Notes under the pieces: generated by a model
Told to the model about the DNA's origin: nothing
What the model saw: only the letters and a program-made list of their open reading frames with translations
Database searches by the model: none
Translations under genes and position numbers: made by a program
Shown: positions 27,962-37,300 of the stretch, piece after piece
Numbering within the stretch: the first letter of the stretch is position 1
Layout: each line of letters starts with the position of its first letter
NCBI RefSeq assembly: GCF_014203835.1
Contig: NZ_JACHJW010000001.1
Coordinates: 6,894,501 to 6,958,500, forward strand
DNA length: 64,000 nucleotides
Reading direction: 5' to 3'
Origin: Micromonospora polyrhachis
GTDB lineage: Bacteria > Actinomycetota > Actinomycetes > Mycobacteriales > Micromonosporaceae

Positions 27962-29098
27962 ATGAACGACAGCGATGGGAACGACGGTCGTACCTCCGAA
28001 GCCGCGAACTTCCTGGAATGGAACTTCACGATCATGGCCAACAGTTCGCCGTGGTCGGTCGAGCAGGGCATGACGCAACTCCTTGCCCACCAGAGCGCGG
28101 AAGGCTTTGGACCGGCGCTGTCCGATGCGGTGCAGATCGACGCCAGCATCATCCACGAGCTGGGTCGCCGACAGACACCAACGGCCCTGGCGGCGCTACG
28201 CGCCTTCCAGGCGATGAGCACGATCGATACCCAACGGGAACTTGCCCGGTCGCACGCCGACCGACTCGTCCAACAGGGTCTGCCAGAGCCGTCCTGGGCA
28301 CCCAGAATCGGTCAGGTACGGGTGGACGGCTGCTGGTGGGCACACGACCAGTTCGACGAGACCGCGATCCTGCTCTGCGCCTTCTCCTACGACGGGGTCG
28401 ACGAACACGGCATCCTGGCCATGATCGACCGTACGATCGGCACCGGCCTGTTCCGGGAACTGACACTCGGCACGCACGTGGAATCGCTGCTCGACCTTCT
28501 TCACGATGCTGGAAGCGGCAACGACGGCCTGGTCACCACGCCGCTCGACCCCGCATACGCCCGGCGGCTACTCGAAGACGCACTGGCTACCTCGGACGAA
28601 TTGCTCGAAGACCGAGAGTACCGGCCCAAGCCGATGCCGACAGCGTACCGGAAGATGCGCGCACTGACCCTGGCGCGCGCCCGCGCTCTGAGCGATGTCG
28701 CCGCACCACCGGAGCCCTTTCCCGACGGTGTGGAAATCGAACTCCTGAAACGGTCGTTCCTCGCTTCCGATGCCGCGTCGACGCTCCCCTCGACCTCGGC
28801 GACAGGGCAGGCAGTCGACCTGCTCGTCGCGCACTTCGTCGAAGAGGCTGGCTGCCACCCCCTGCACCTTGGTCCGCGCCGGATCCTGGCCGTCCTGGGC
28901 CTGCCGACCCTCGCTGCCGACCAGGTCGGTGACCCGGCCGTGGCGCGAGTTCTTCCTGATGTTGCCGATGCGTGGATCTCCTGGACCGCGGTGGAGCGTG
29001 GTCTCGCCGATGACGCCGCCCATCGTCTCGGGCAAGCCGCACGGCAGGCCCAGGTACGTTGCCACTCCACCGAGGTCGAGGGTCAGGAAACAGCCTGA
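27962..29098 (+). CDS. Uncharacterised actinobacterial protein, 378 aa
   Basis: A soluble protein with no motif I can name. The central part holds VDGCWWAHDQFDETAILLCAF and EHGILAMIDRTIG, which look like a conserved core of alternating strands and helices. There is no signal peptide or membrane segment. The ATG at 27962 is chosen because upstream sequence in frame is low-complexity. It stands alone, 26 bp after the end of the reductase frame and 55 bp from the convergent methyltransferase gene. GC and codon use fit its neighbours. Confidence 0.65.
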   Translation: MNDSDGNDGRTSEAANFLEWNFTIMANSSPWSVEQGMTQLLAHQSAEGFGPALSDAVQIDASIIHELGRRQTPTALAALRAFQAMSTIDTQRELARSHADRLVQQGLPEPSWAPRIGQVRVDGCWWAHDQFDETAILLCAFSYDGVDEHGILAMIDRTIGTGLFRELTLGTHVESLLDLLHDAGSGNDGLVTTPLDPAYARRLLEDALATSDELLEDREYRPKPMPTAYRKMRALTLARARALSDVAAPPEPFPDGVEIELLKRSFLASDAASTLPSTSATGQAVDLLVAHFVEEAGCHPLHLGPRRILAVLGLPTLAADQVGDPAVARVLPDVADAWISWTAVERGLADDAAHRLGQAARQAQVRCHSTEVEGQETA

Positions 29099-29153
29099 AC
29101 GACCCCACTGGCGGTGGTCCGGTCGGGATCCGGCCGAGAAGCGCTGCCCCCGG

Positions 29154-30194
29154 TCACTCCGCGAACGGTTCTTCGGGTTTGACCGCGATGACCAACTCCC
29201 AGGTACCGGGCAGCACCTCCACCTTCTCGAAGCCGACCTCCTGCAGCAGTCCGGTATAGAACTCCGCGTCCCGCAGGCGACTGAAGGAACTGTCGACACC
29301 GATGAGGAAGTAGCTCCAGAAGAACTGCATCGCCAGCCGGTCCGGGGTACGGAACTCCTCGCAGATCAGCAGCAGGCCACCTGGTGAGAGGGCCTGGTAG
29401 GCACTTTCGACCAGTCTGCGGGAGACGTCGTTCGGCCAGTCGTGCAGCACCCGTACGAAGGCCAGCGCGTCGTAACCGGACGGCAGCGGCTCAGCGAAGA
29501 AGTCGCCTCCGACGAACCCCAGCCGCTGCGGATCAACACACCGGTCCCGGGTCCGGTCGACCAGCGGCGCCACCTCCGGCAGATTGAAGACGTCGACCAG
29601 CAGGTCCGGAGCGTCGCCGAGCACCTGAGCGGCGAGCGTGCCGTCCCCTCCGCCGACGTCGAGGAAGCGGCGTCGTCCCGGCCACAACCGGTACGCGTGG
29701 CGATGAAACGTCTCGATGGCTGGGCCGAGCCCCGCGGACATGCTCTGTTCGAAGGCCGCGGTTTGCTCGTGGGTCTTGGGGGGCCAGCCGAAGTCGTCGT
29801 CGGGGATGGCGATCTCGCCCCGCAGGCTCTCCGCCAGTCGCCCGTGCAACTGCCGCCACGGGTACCGGTCCCGATCACGCTCGATCGCGTCCGGCCCGAC
29901 GACCGCCACTACCGCAGCCCGGAGTCCGGGAACGGCGGCGTACGTGGCCTGCTCGATGTCGTCGTCGGGCTCGTCGCGTACCACGCACCCGAGACTCTCC
30001 AGACAGTCCAGGAACTTGTAGAGCCGCACTGGTTGCAGTCCGAACCGTCCGGCGAGGTCACCGAGGCGGGCCGGGCCCGACTCCAACGTGTCGAGCAGCC
30101 CGAGGTCGAGTGCGGTCGTCAACACGTCCATGGCCTTGGCCCCGTTGGCCAGCAGACTCATCAGTGCTCGGGGGGACAGGGTTACGGTCGTCAT
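29154..30194 (-). CDS. SAM methyltransferase (O-methyltransferase-2 family)
   Basis: 346 aa: N-terminal winged-helix dimerisation domain (about 1-100) and a class I methyltransferase domain with SAM motif FLDVGGGDGTLAAQVL and the His-containing HDWPNDVSRRLVE loop. The family methylates phenols, and in actinomycin/sibiromycin-type pathways relatives C-methylate 3-hydroxykynurenine. The ATG at 30194 has GAGGGA 7 nt upstream and overlaps the TDO-kynureninase stop codon (ATGA). Position in a tryptophan-degrading operon suggests an aromatic kynurenine or anthranilate substrate; this is inference. Confidence 0.85.
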   Translation of the reverse strand: MTTVTLSPRALMSLLANGAKAMDVLTTALDLGLLDTLESGPARLGDLAGRFGLQPVRLYKFLDCLESLGCVVRDEPDDDIEQATYAAVPGLRAAVVAVVGPDAIERDRDRYPWRQLHGRLAESLRGEIAIPDDDFGWPPKTHEQTAAFEQSMSAGLGPAIETFHRHAYRLWPGRRRFLDVGGGDGTLAAQVLGDAPDLLVDVFNLPEVAPLVDRTRDRCVDPQRLGFVGGDFFAEPLPSGYDALAFVRVLHDWPNDVSRRLVESAYQALSPGGLLLICEEFRTPDRLAMQFFWSYFLIGVDSSFSRLRDAEFYTGLLQEVGFEKVEVLPGTWELVIAVKPEEPFAE

Positions 30195-32674
30195 CGACGG
30201 ATCCCTCGCCATTCCTGCTCAAGTGCGTCCATGAACTCGTCGATCTCGTCCAGCGTGTTGTAGACGTGCGGACCGACCCGCAGGTACCGCCGCCAACTAC
30301 AGATCAGGTTCCGCTCGGCCAGCCGGCGTTTGACCGCCTCGCCGTCGGGGACGTCCAGGCACATGACACCACCGCGCCGGTGCGGCTCCACCGGGCTGAC
30401 CACGGGTATGCCGGCTGCCTCGGCGCGGGTCAGGATCCGCTCCGTACACGCCAGGGAGTGCGCCCGGATCGCGTCAATGCCGAGCCCGGTCAGCAGGTCC
30501 AGCCCGGCCTGGGAGACCAGTGAGGTGAGTGGGAACGGCGTGCCGCCAGCGAACCGTTGGGCACCGGCCGCCCAGCCGGTCGACGGCTGGAAGGTCAATG
30601 CCCGGTCGCCGGCCTGCCAGCCGGTCGCTGCGGGTTCGAGGACGGGCAGTAGCTCCGGACGGACGTACAGGAAGGCGGTGCCGACCCCGCACAGCCACTT
30701 GTGCGCGCCACCGAGAACGAAGTCGACGCCGAGCGCTGCCACATCGAGTGGCATGACACCGACGCTCTGGAAGGCGTCGACGACCACCAGGGCACCGACG
30801 TCGTGGGCCCGGGTCACCAGGCGCGACAGGTCGATGGTGGCACCGGAGGAGTAACTGGCGTGCGGTACACACACCAGTAGGGTCCGTTCGTCGATCCGCT
30901 TCTCCAGGGCGTCCTCGTCGAACTGCGGACCACCGGAGTCGACCATATCGAGTTGGGCGCCGTACCGGCCGTATGCCTGCCAGATGAACGGTACCGTCGG
31001 AAACTCCAGGTTGGTCGTCACGACCCGGTTGCGGGGCGCGCGGTAGTCGAAGCAGGAAGCGACCCTCGCCAGCAGCGTGCTCAGGTTCGCGTCGGTGATC
31101 ACGCTTCCCGGCGGAGCGCCGATGAACGTGGCTATCCCGTCGGCGTATCTCTGGAGGCCGTCGTGCCACCCCATCCACACGTCGTCCCGCCAGGTCCGCA
31201 GCGTCTCCCAGTAGTGGGTCAGGACGTTCTGCGCTGCCTGGGGAACCGCGCCCGTGGAATTGCTGTTCAGGTAGACGCAGGTTTGTAGCAGGGGGAACTG
31301 GGCACGTAGCGCGGCCCGGGAGTCGTCGTCCAATTGTCGTGTCCCGTCGACCACAGGCTCCGGATCAGGTTCACTCACTTGATTCAGCCTCCAGTCGGTT
31401 CGGGCGGGTGGGGAGTCCTGGGCGACAGTGGTGAAGACCGGGATGGATCGGATCGCTGCCAGATAAGGCGTCCCCTCGGTGTATCCGGTGCCCGGCCGCG
31501 TGGTGCCGAGCATGCGGGTCGCCAGCCGGTAGTGGGTCTGGCGCCACTGGAGGAGCGCTGTGGCGAACTCTCGCATCCGCTGCTCGATCAGGTGCTGCTC
31601 CGACTTGGTCAACCGGCCGGCCCGAATCGCACTCTGGTACGCCTGGTCGACGGAGAGCTGTCCGGCCAACACCCGCTCCCGGATCTCGGGCGCCGCCCGG
31701 TAGGCGGCGGAGGCCAACCGGGAATCCTCCGGGAGGCGACACAGCGACTCGACCAGCTTGTAGGAACGTGACTGGATGGCGCTGGCTCCCTCGGTGTAGA
31801 CCCGGAACGTGCGGAACGAGTCCGGCTGCATCGTGGCCAGCAGGGAGAAGAGGGGTGCCGCAAGGTCGAGCTGCTCCCGCGCATAGGCCAGTCGCTCAGC
31901 CGCCAGGTGCGCCAGGCCCTCGGACAGGGCGCTGATCGTGGCGTGCAACTCGACGGCGAGGGATGCGAATGTGCACTCGTAAGCCTGAAGGACCCGGATG
32001 AACAGGTATTCGTCGTGCATCACGTAGACCGGCAGCAGGCTCACCCCCAGGGCGGTGCGCTCCGCTGCGGTCTGGTCAGCGAGGGCCACCGCGTGCAGGG
32101 CCGTAGCCGCTGCGGCCGGATCCGCGGCGGTGTCCGGTATGCACAGCCCGATGCGGGTGAGTACGGGCGATGTGGCGCGCAGCCCCAGCCGGTATCGCTT
32201 CGTCACCAGGGATGCTGCCGGGCGGTGCATCGGAAGCAGGTCGGTGGTGCCCGTCTGGGCGGCCAACTCGAAGGCCAGGATGTCGGCTATCAGCTGGAGG
32301 AAGAGGCGATCCCGCTGTCGGCGGGGCTCGGTCAGGTCCACCTCGGCCCCGGCTCCGTCCGGTTCCGGTGCCGTGGTCATTGGCAGTAGGTTCAGGGCAA
32401 GGTAGCTGCGGTAGTCGTATCGGCCGTCCCACTTGTCGAGCGTGACGTCGAGGAAGTCGCGGAGCAGTCCGATCGGGGTATGCCCCTTCGCGACCGGGAC
32501 CGCGGTACCACCGGCCGCCGGCACGGTGGTTTCCGCCCGGACCTGATCGAGGAGGGCGAGTAGTTCCTTGTCGACGAAGTGCTTACCGGTCCGGTGGAGC
32601 TCCGCCACCACCGCGGGGTAAGGAAATCTGTCGGGATCAGCCCCATCGGACAGCCAACTTGTCAACTCGCGCAC
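30191..32674 (-). CDS. TDO-like / kynureninase fusion protein
   Basis: About 827 aa. Residues 1-410 resemble tryptophan 2,3-dioxygenase: VMHDEYLFIRVLQAYECTF (helix A region), SAIQSRSYKLVES and the heme-ligand His in QTHYRLATRMLG (about residue 379). Compared with canonical TDO the distal-pocket His is Leu (VLQAYE) and the carboxylate-binding Arg appears as Lys. Residues about 440-827 are a fold-type I PLP enzyme of kynureninase type: CVYLNSNSTGAVP, WMGWHDGL, PLP Lys in GGAHKWLCG (about 659) and a terminal RVGPHVYNTLDEIDEF. It should turn a kynurenine into an anthranilate plus alanine. The start is uncertain: GTG at 32674 chosen, weak GGGA upstream. A frame open further upstream would overlap the TDO gene. 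Confidence 0.82.
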   Translation of the reverse strand: MRELTSWLSDGADPDRFPYPAVVAELHRTGKHFVDKELLALLDQVRAETTVPAAGGTAVPVAKGHTPIGLLRDFLDVTLDKWDGRYDYRSYLALNLLPMTTAPEPDGAGAEVDLTEPRRQRDRLFLQLIADILAFELAAQTGTTDLLPMHRPAASLVTKRYRLGLRATSPVLTRIGLCIPDTAADPAAAATALHAVALADQTAAERTALGVSLLPVYVMHDEYLFIRVLQAYECTFASLAVELHATISALSEGLAHLAAERLAYAREQLDLAAPLFSLLATMQPDSFRTFRVYTEGASAIQSRSYKLVESLCRLPEDSRLASAAYRAAPEIRERVLAGQLSVDQAYQSAIRAGRLTKSEQHLIEQRMREFATALLQWRQTHYRLATRMLGTTRPGTGYTEGTPYLAAIRSIPVFTTVAQDSPPARTDWRLNQVSEPDPEPVVDGTRQLDDDSRAALRAQFPLLQTCVYLNSNSTGAVPQAAQNVLTHYWETLRTWRDDVWMGWHDGLQRYADGIATFIGAPPGSVITDANLSTLLARVASCFDYRAPRNRVVTTNLEFPTVPFIWQAYGRYGAQLDMVDSGGPQFDEDALEKRIDERTLLVCVPHASYSSGATIDLSRLVTRAHDVGALVVVDAFQSVGVMPLDVAALGVDFVLGGAHKWLCGVGTAFLYVRPELLPVLEPAATGWQAGDRALTFQPSTGWAAGAQRFAGGTPFPLTSLVSQAGLDLLTGLGIDAIRAHSLACTERILTRAEAAGIPVVSPVEPHRRGGVMCLDVPDGEAVKRRLAERNLICSWRRYLRVGPHVYNTLDEIDEFMDALEQEWRGIRR

Positions 32675-32747
32675 GGACGTATCCCAACGTTCAGATGAGA
32701 TGATCGCGGACAGTGACGACCCTGTGCTGTCAGAACCAGTCAGTACG

Positions 32748-33470
32748 CTAGGCGGGGCTCGCGACGTGCTGATCGCCACCAGCACCGCCCGCCCCGGCAA
32801 GGTCGACACGCACCTGCCACAGCTCCGGAAAGAGCCGGTGGTCAATCAACTTGGCGAGCATGTTCGCCGGACTGCCCTTGGTGCCGATCCGGCCGTGGCC
32901 GCCGATCCGGACGGCGAGCTTGTAGTGACGTACCCGCCACAGCGAGACCCGCTCGTCCCACTCCACCATCGCCTCGGCCAACCGGTAGCAGGGGTGTGCC
33001 GGATCCCCCGCATAGAGTGTCGGTAGATCGAGGTGCTGCTCGGCGAGGAACCTGGTGAACGCCGGGCCGAGCCGCCGGCTCGCGGTCTGGATCTGGCGCC
33101 ACCCCGGCGACTCCGCGCCGGAGCCGTTGCCGAGCGCCGGTTGGAGCGCCTGGAAGACGGCCGGCGTCAGATGATCGAGCATGTCCAGTTGGTCGGTGAC
33201 GAGCCGGACTCCGAGCGTCGCTCTGCCCAGCAGCATCTCGGCGCGTCCCGGCTCGCCGGCGTCGACCTGGTTGGCCGCCTCGGCCAACTCGGCCGCCGCC
33301 AGTTTGAGCCACAGCTCGCTGGACTGGTGCACCACCTGAAAGAGCAGTTCGTCGCGGTGGATCATTTCCTCCCCGCGTCGTTGCAGATCGAGCAACTCGT
33401 CCGTACGCATGTAGCGCGCGTAGTCCGTGGCACCGTCGCCGGGCAGCACAGGCGCGTAGTCCCGCTTCAC
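32748..33470 (-). CDS. Tryptophan 2,3-dioxygenase family enzyme
   Basis: 240 aa, heme dioxygenase. Conserved features are HRDELLFQVVHQSSELWLK with the distal His, the Arg-containing SPGWRQIQTASRR loop, proximal heme-ligand His in WRVRHYKLAVR and GTKGSP near the C-terminus. It opens the indole ring of tryptophan to N-formylkynurenine. The GTG at 33470 has AAGGGA 6 nt upstream. It heads the operon TDO, TDO-kynureninase fusion, methyltransferase. No kynurenine formamidase or 3-hydroxylase is visible in the window. Confidence 0.88.
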   Translation of the reverse strand: MKRDYAPVLPGDGATDYARYMRTDELLDLQRRGEEMIHRDELLFQVVHQSSELWLKLAAAELAEAANQVDAGEPGRAEMLLGRATLGVRLVTDQLDMLDHLTPAVFQALQPALGNGSGAESPGWRQIQTASRRLGPAFTRFLAEQHLDLPTLYAGDPAHPCYRLAEAMVEWDERVSLWRVRHYKLAVRIGGHGRIGTKGSPANMLAKLIDHRLFPELWQVRVDLAGAGGAGGDQHVASPA

Positions 33471-33542
33471 AGGGCTTCCCTTCCGCCGGGGCAGGTGTTC
33501 TCGGACACGACCCAGCACGGGTCCATGATCGTTGCGCGGCCC

Positions 33543-33572
33543 ATTATGCAGTGATCGTCAACAATATGTCAC
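33543..33572 (-). promoter_or_regulatory. Possible promoter of the kynurenine operon
   Basis: On the minus strand GTGACA (33567-33572) and CATAAT (33543-33548) are 18 bp apart, a fair match to an HrdB-type -35/-10 pair in an AT-richer stretch. It would start transcription about 65 bp before the dioxygenase gene. Confidence 0.35.
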
Positions 33573-33717
33573 GCGTTCTTGGGGCTTGTTTTTCTCGACC
33601 AGGGAGGTCAGCATGCACCACCACTGACACAGTCGGACGCAGCCAACACGTACCACTGCCGTGCCGAACAGGAGTTGGACGGCGACAGGGGGAGCCTGGG
33701 CGGGCTACCCAAGCAAA

Positions 33718-33760
33718 CGCCCCGGGTGCCGCCGCCATCACGGCAGGCGAACCCGGGGCG
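33718..33760 (-). terminator. Terminator after the small secreted-protein gene
   Basis: A hairpin with a perfect 10-bp outer stem (CGCCCCGGGT/ACCCGGGGCG) and an inner GCCG/CGGC pairing. On the minus strand it is followed by TTTGCTT. It begins 18 bp after the stop of the gene at 33779 and isolates that gene from the dioxygenase operon. Confidence 0.75.
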
Positions 33761-33778
33761 GGTGAGGTCAGCCGACCA

Positions 33779-34132
33779 TCACCAGATCCGCACCTCGTAC
33801 ACGCTGACAGTGTTGCTGCCGAAGCCGACTCCCTGCCATTTCTCCAGAGTGCTCGTGTAGTACTGGCTACCGAACTGGTAGTTGACCGTCACCTTGTTGT
33901 TGCCCGACGTGATCTGGTAGACGCCGCCGATGTCCACCGCCACAGCGCCGGAGTTGGCGAAGCACCTATTGGTGCCCAACCCTCCACCCAACGAGATGTC
34001 AAGCTTGAGGAAGTCCGTCCGGTTTCCGCAGGCGACCGAGTTTATGGCGAAGGCAGGGCTTGCTGGAAGCGCGAAGGTCAGGGCGAGGGCGGCCGCCGCT
34101 CCAAGGGTGAACTGCTTCAGACGCTTTCTCAT
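33779..34132 (-). CDS. Small secreted beta/gamma-crystallin-like protein
   Basis: 117 aa with a classic Sec signal peptide: RKRLKQF, hydrophobic GAAAALALTFALP, then cleavage near ASPAFA-INS. The mature 85 residues are beta-rich with two Cys (SVACGNR, TNRCFAN) that could form a disulfide. The pattern resembles Streptomyces metalloproteinase-inhibitor/killer-toxin-like proteins of the beta/gamma-crystallin fold; this is a fold-level impression. The ATG at 34132 has AAAGGA about 11 nt upstream; a TTG at 34141 is possible. It stands between the NRPS operon and the kynurenine operon, with its own terminator. Confidence 0.7.
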   Translation of the reverse strand: MRKRLKQFTLGAAAALALTFALPASPAFAINSVACGNRTDFLKLDISLGGGLGTNRCFANSGAVAVDIGGVYQITSGNNKVTVNYQFGSQYYTSTLEKWQGVGFGSNTVSVYEVRIW

Positions 34133-34319
34133 GCCAGGCAAGGTCCTTTCTGGTCCGCGACAACCTCGGGATCGACCGATGCCTATGGCACTCTATACCC
34201 GTCGACAGCTTCCCGGGCGCACGGTCTGACGCGTGACGGAACGGTGGGCTCCCGGTTCGGCAGCCAGAACTGGACATACGGCGATCCGCCCGGTAGCGGA
34301 GAACGGTGACAAGAACCGG

Positions 34320-34347
34320 GGTGAGCCGGGCATCGGCCCGACCCACC
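34320..34347 (-). terminator. Possible terminator of the NRPS-PKS operon
   Basis: Imperfect 12-bp inverted repeat (10 pairs) with a 4-nt loop, just 15 bp past the stop of the last NRPS gene. No clear T-run follows on the minus strand, so efficiency is uncertain. Confidence 0.4.
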
Positions 34348-34362
34348 CCGATTGTCACCGAC

Positions 34363-37300
34363 TCAGCCGACCGAGACCTTCTCGCCGTCGACCTTCGCCT
34401 CAGCCAGGCGCCGTTCCCGCTCCTGCGCGCCGATCAGGTCGTCGGGCAGGGAGTCGGGCACCTCGGTGTCGAACCGGCGCAGCGTCTTGATCATGAAGCC
34501 GCCGCACGTCACCAGCATCAGCAGCACCCCGAACACCAGGTACGAGAAGCCGATCCCCCGGCCCTCACCGACACCGATCAGTGCGCCGACCGAGTCGGCA
34601 AGCGCGCCGCCCGGGGCGAACATCGGCTCGAACAACGCACTCGCCCCGGGGGCCACCAGCGCGAACCCGATCGGCAACGTCGACCACGAAATCGTCTGGT
34701 TGAGTGCGAACACCCGACCGTGGTACCGCTGCGGCACCTTGACCTGCACGATCGTGGCGTAGATGCCCTGCGCGGTGGTCATCGCCATGGCCATCCAGAA
34801 CACGCCGATGCCGATGGCGACGACCGACGGGTGCACGCCGATCAGGAAGCAGCCGATGGCGGTACCGAAGTTGCCGATCAGCACCCCGATCATCCGCCGG
34901 TGCCGGGGACCACCCCAGAGCGACATCAGCACACCACCCGCGATGCCGCCGAGCGCCTCCGCCAGGGCGACCTGCGCCACCTGCGTCTGGGTCGCGAACG
35001 ACAGCACCAGCGGGGTGATCAGCACCAGTGCCGGGGCTAGGAAGATGTTGCCCAGCGAGAAGTAGCCGAGCATCAACCGGAAGCCCCGGTGGTTCCACGA
35101 GTAGCGCAGGCCGTTGACGATCGCCACCAGCAACCGCTCCTTCGGCCGCCAGCCGAGCAGGTCGGGGAAGCGGATGAAGGCCAGCGCCACCACGGCGAAG
35201 ATGTAGCTGCCGATGTCGATCAGCAGGATGCCCTTGAGGCCGATCGCGGCCAGCAGGCCCGCCGCGATGACCGGCATCATCAGCATCGCGAAACCGTTGG
35301 ACATCTGGGTGATGCCCATGGCATGCCCGAGGTAGCGCTTGGGCACCAGCTGCGGTACGGCCGACTGGAAGGCGATCCGCTGGAACGACGACGCCACCTG
35401 ACTCAGTGACACCAGCAGGTAGATGTGCCAGAGCTGGAGATTATCCGACCAGAGCAGGGCAGCGAGGATCACCTGCAACGAGCCGGAGGTGCAGCTGGCG
35501 ATCATCATGATCCGACGCCGGTTCACCCGGTCGGTGATGGCTCCCGCCAGCGGCAGCATGAGCACGCCGCAGAGTAGTGCCAACGCCCACAGCAGACCGA
35601 GGTTGGTCACCGAGTTGGTGGTCTGGTAGAGCCAGATCGGCAGCGCGAACGCGGTCAGCGCCGACCCGGTGGTCGAGACCACCTGGCCGAGGGTGACCGC
35701 CACGAACCGACCCATGCTCGGCTTGACGACCTTCCGGCCGGTCGCCGCAACCGCGTCCGCCTGCCACCGGTCCCGGACCGTCCAGGCGGCCAACTCACCC
35801 CGGGCTTCCGGACCCATCGCCGAGATGTCGCCGGCCACCACCGCCGGATGCACGGTGGTGACGATCGCGGCGAGTTCTTCCGCACGGTACTTGAGGAAGA
35901 AGTGCCCGGCCTGGTCCAGCACGACCAGCCCGAGGGTGTCACTGAGGAACTGCCACTCGATGTACCGCTCGGTGAAGTAGTCGGTCACCGGATCCTCGGA
36001 GCCGACCACCGAGATGATCGGTGCGCGCAGCTTCTCGGCTCCCCGGTCGAGCAGGCCGGTGAAGTACTCCTCCGAAGCCCGGGAGTCGGCCCGCATGTTG
36101 CTGATGATCCGGTCAGCCTGCTCCGGGTCCAGTTCCTCGGTGTCGACGCCCATCGACTTCAGCCAGTCGGCGTAGTGCCGGTTACTCTTGAGCGCCTCCA
36201 GCTTGTTACGAATCGCCGAGAACGGCCCCTTCGGGCGGGCGAACGGGAACATCGCCCCGATGTAGATGGCGTCGATTTCCCGACCGGCGGCCTCGACCTT
36301 GCGCGCCACCTCGGCGGTGATCGCGCTACCCACGCCGCAGTGACCGTAGAGCGCGATCGGTCCCTCGATCCGCTCCACGATCTCATCGGCGACCCGGCTG
36401 GTCAGCTCGTCGAAGGGCAAGCCGTCCTCGTCGAGTCCGACGTCGTGCCCGGGGATCGCCAGCGAGTACAACGAGTGGCCGGACGGCAGCGCGTCGGCCA
36501 GCGGCTGGTAGACGATGGCGCTACCGCCGCCGTAGGGCACACAGACGTAGGTCAGTGTCCGCTTCCCGGCCGGAATCGGCTTGGTCAGCTCGTAGAGCAG
36601 GCGACGCGGCCCGTCGTCCTCGGCCGACCCGGTCATGAAGGCCGCCAGGTCGCGGATCGTCCGGTGCTGGAACAGGTCCATCACACCGACCGCACGACCG
36701 TTCTGGTTCACCTTGCGGATCTTCGCGACCACCTGGGTGGCCAGCATCGAGTGGCCGCCCAGGTCGAAGAAGTCGTCGTCGATACCGAGCGTGGGTACGG
36801 CCAGCACCTCCGACCACATCTGCGCCAGCATCCGCTCGGTCTCGTCCCGGGGCTCGACCAGTTCGACGGAGGACTCGCGGGACACCACCGGAGCGGGCAA
36901 CGCCTTACGGTCCAGCTTGCCGTTCGGCGTCAACGGCAGGACATCCAGCGTGACGAAGGCGTTCGGCACCATGTACTCGGGCAGCGAGTCCTTGAGCGCG
37001 ACCCTGAGGTCCGCGCTCTGCGCCGAGCCGACGACGTACGCGGTCAGTCGCTTGTCCCCGGGTACGTCCTCCCGCACGATCACGACGGCGTCGGTGACCC
37101 CGTCCTGGTCACGCAGTGCGCTCTCAATCTCACCCAGCTCGATCCGCAGGCCGCGCAACTTGACCTGGTGGTCGATCCGGCCCAGGAACTCGATCACGGC
37201 GCTCGGTGCCGCGTCCGGTGAGCCGATGCTCGACTCGTGGTTCGGCGAAGCCCCGGCCGGGTCGGCCGCCGGATCCGCCGCCCGCCAGCGGGCCAGGTCA

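Noticed and set aside
29154-33470. An actinomycin/sibiromycin 4-methyl-3-hydroxyanthranilate pathway
   Set aside because: Only TDO, kynureninase and a methyltransferase are present; the 3-hydroxylase and formamidase are missing and the NRPS modules do not match.
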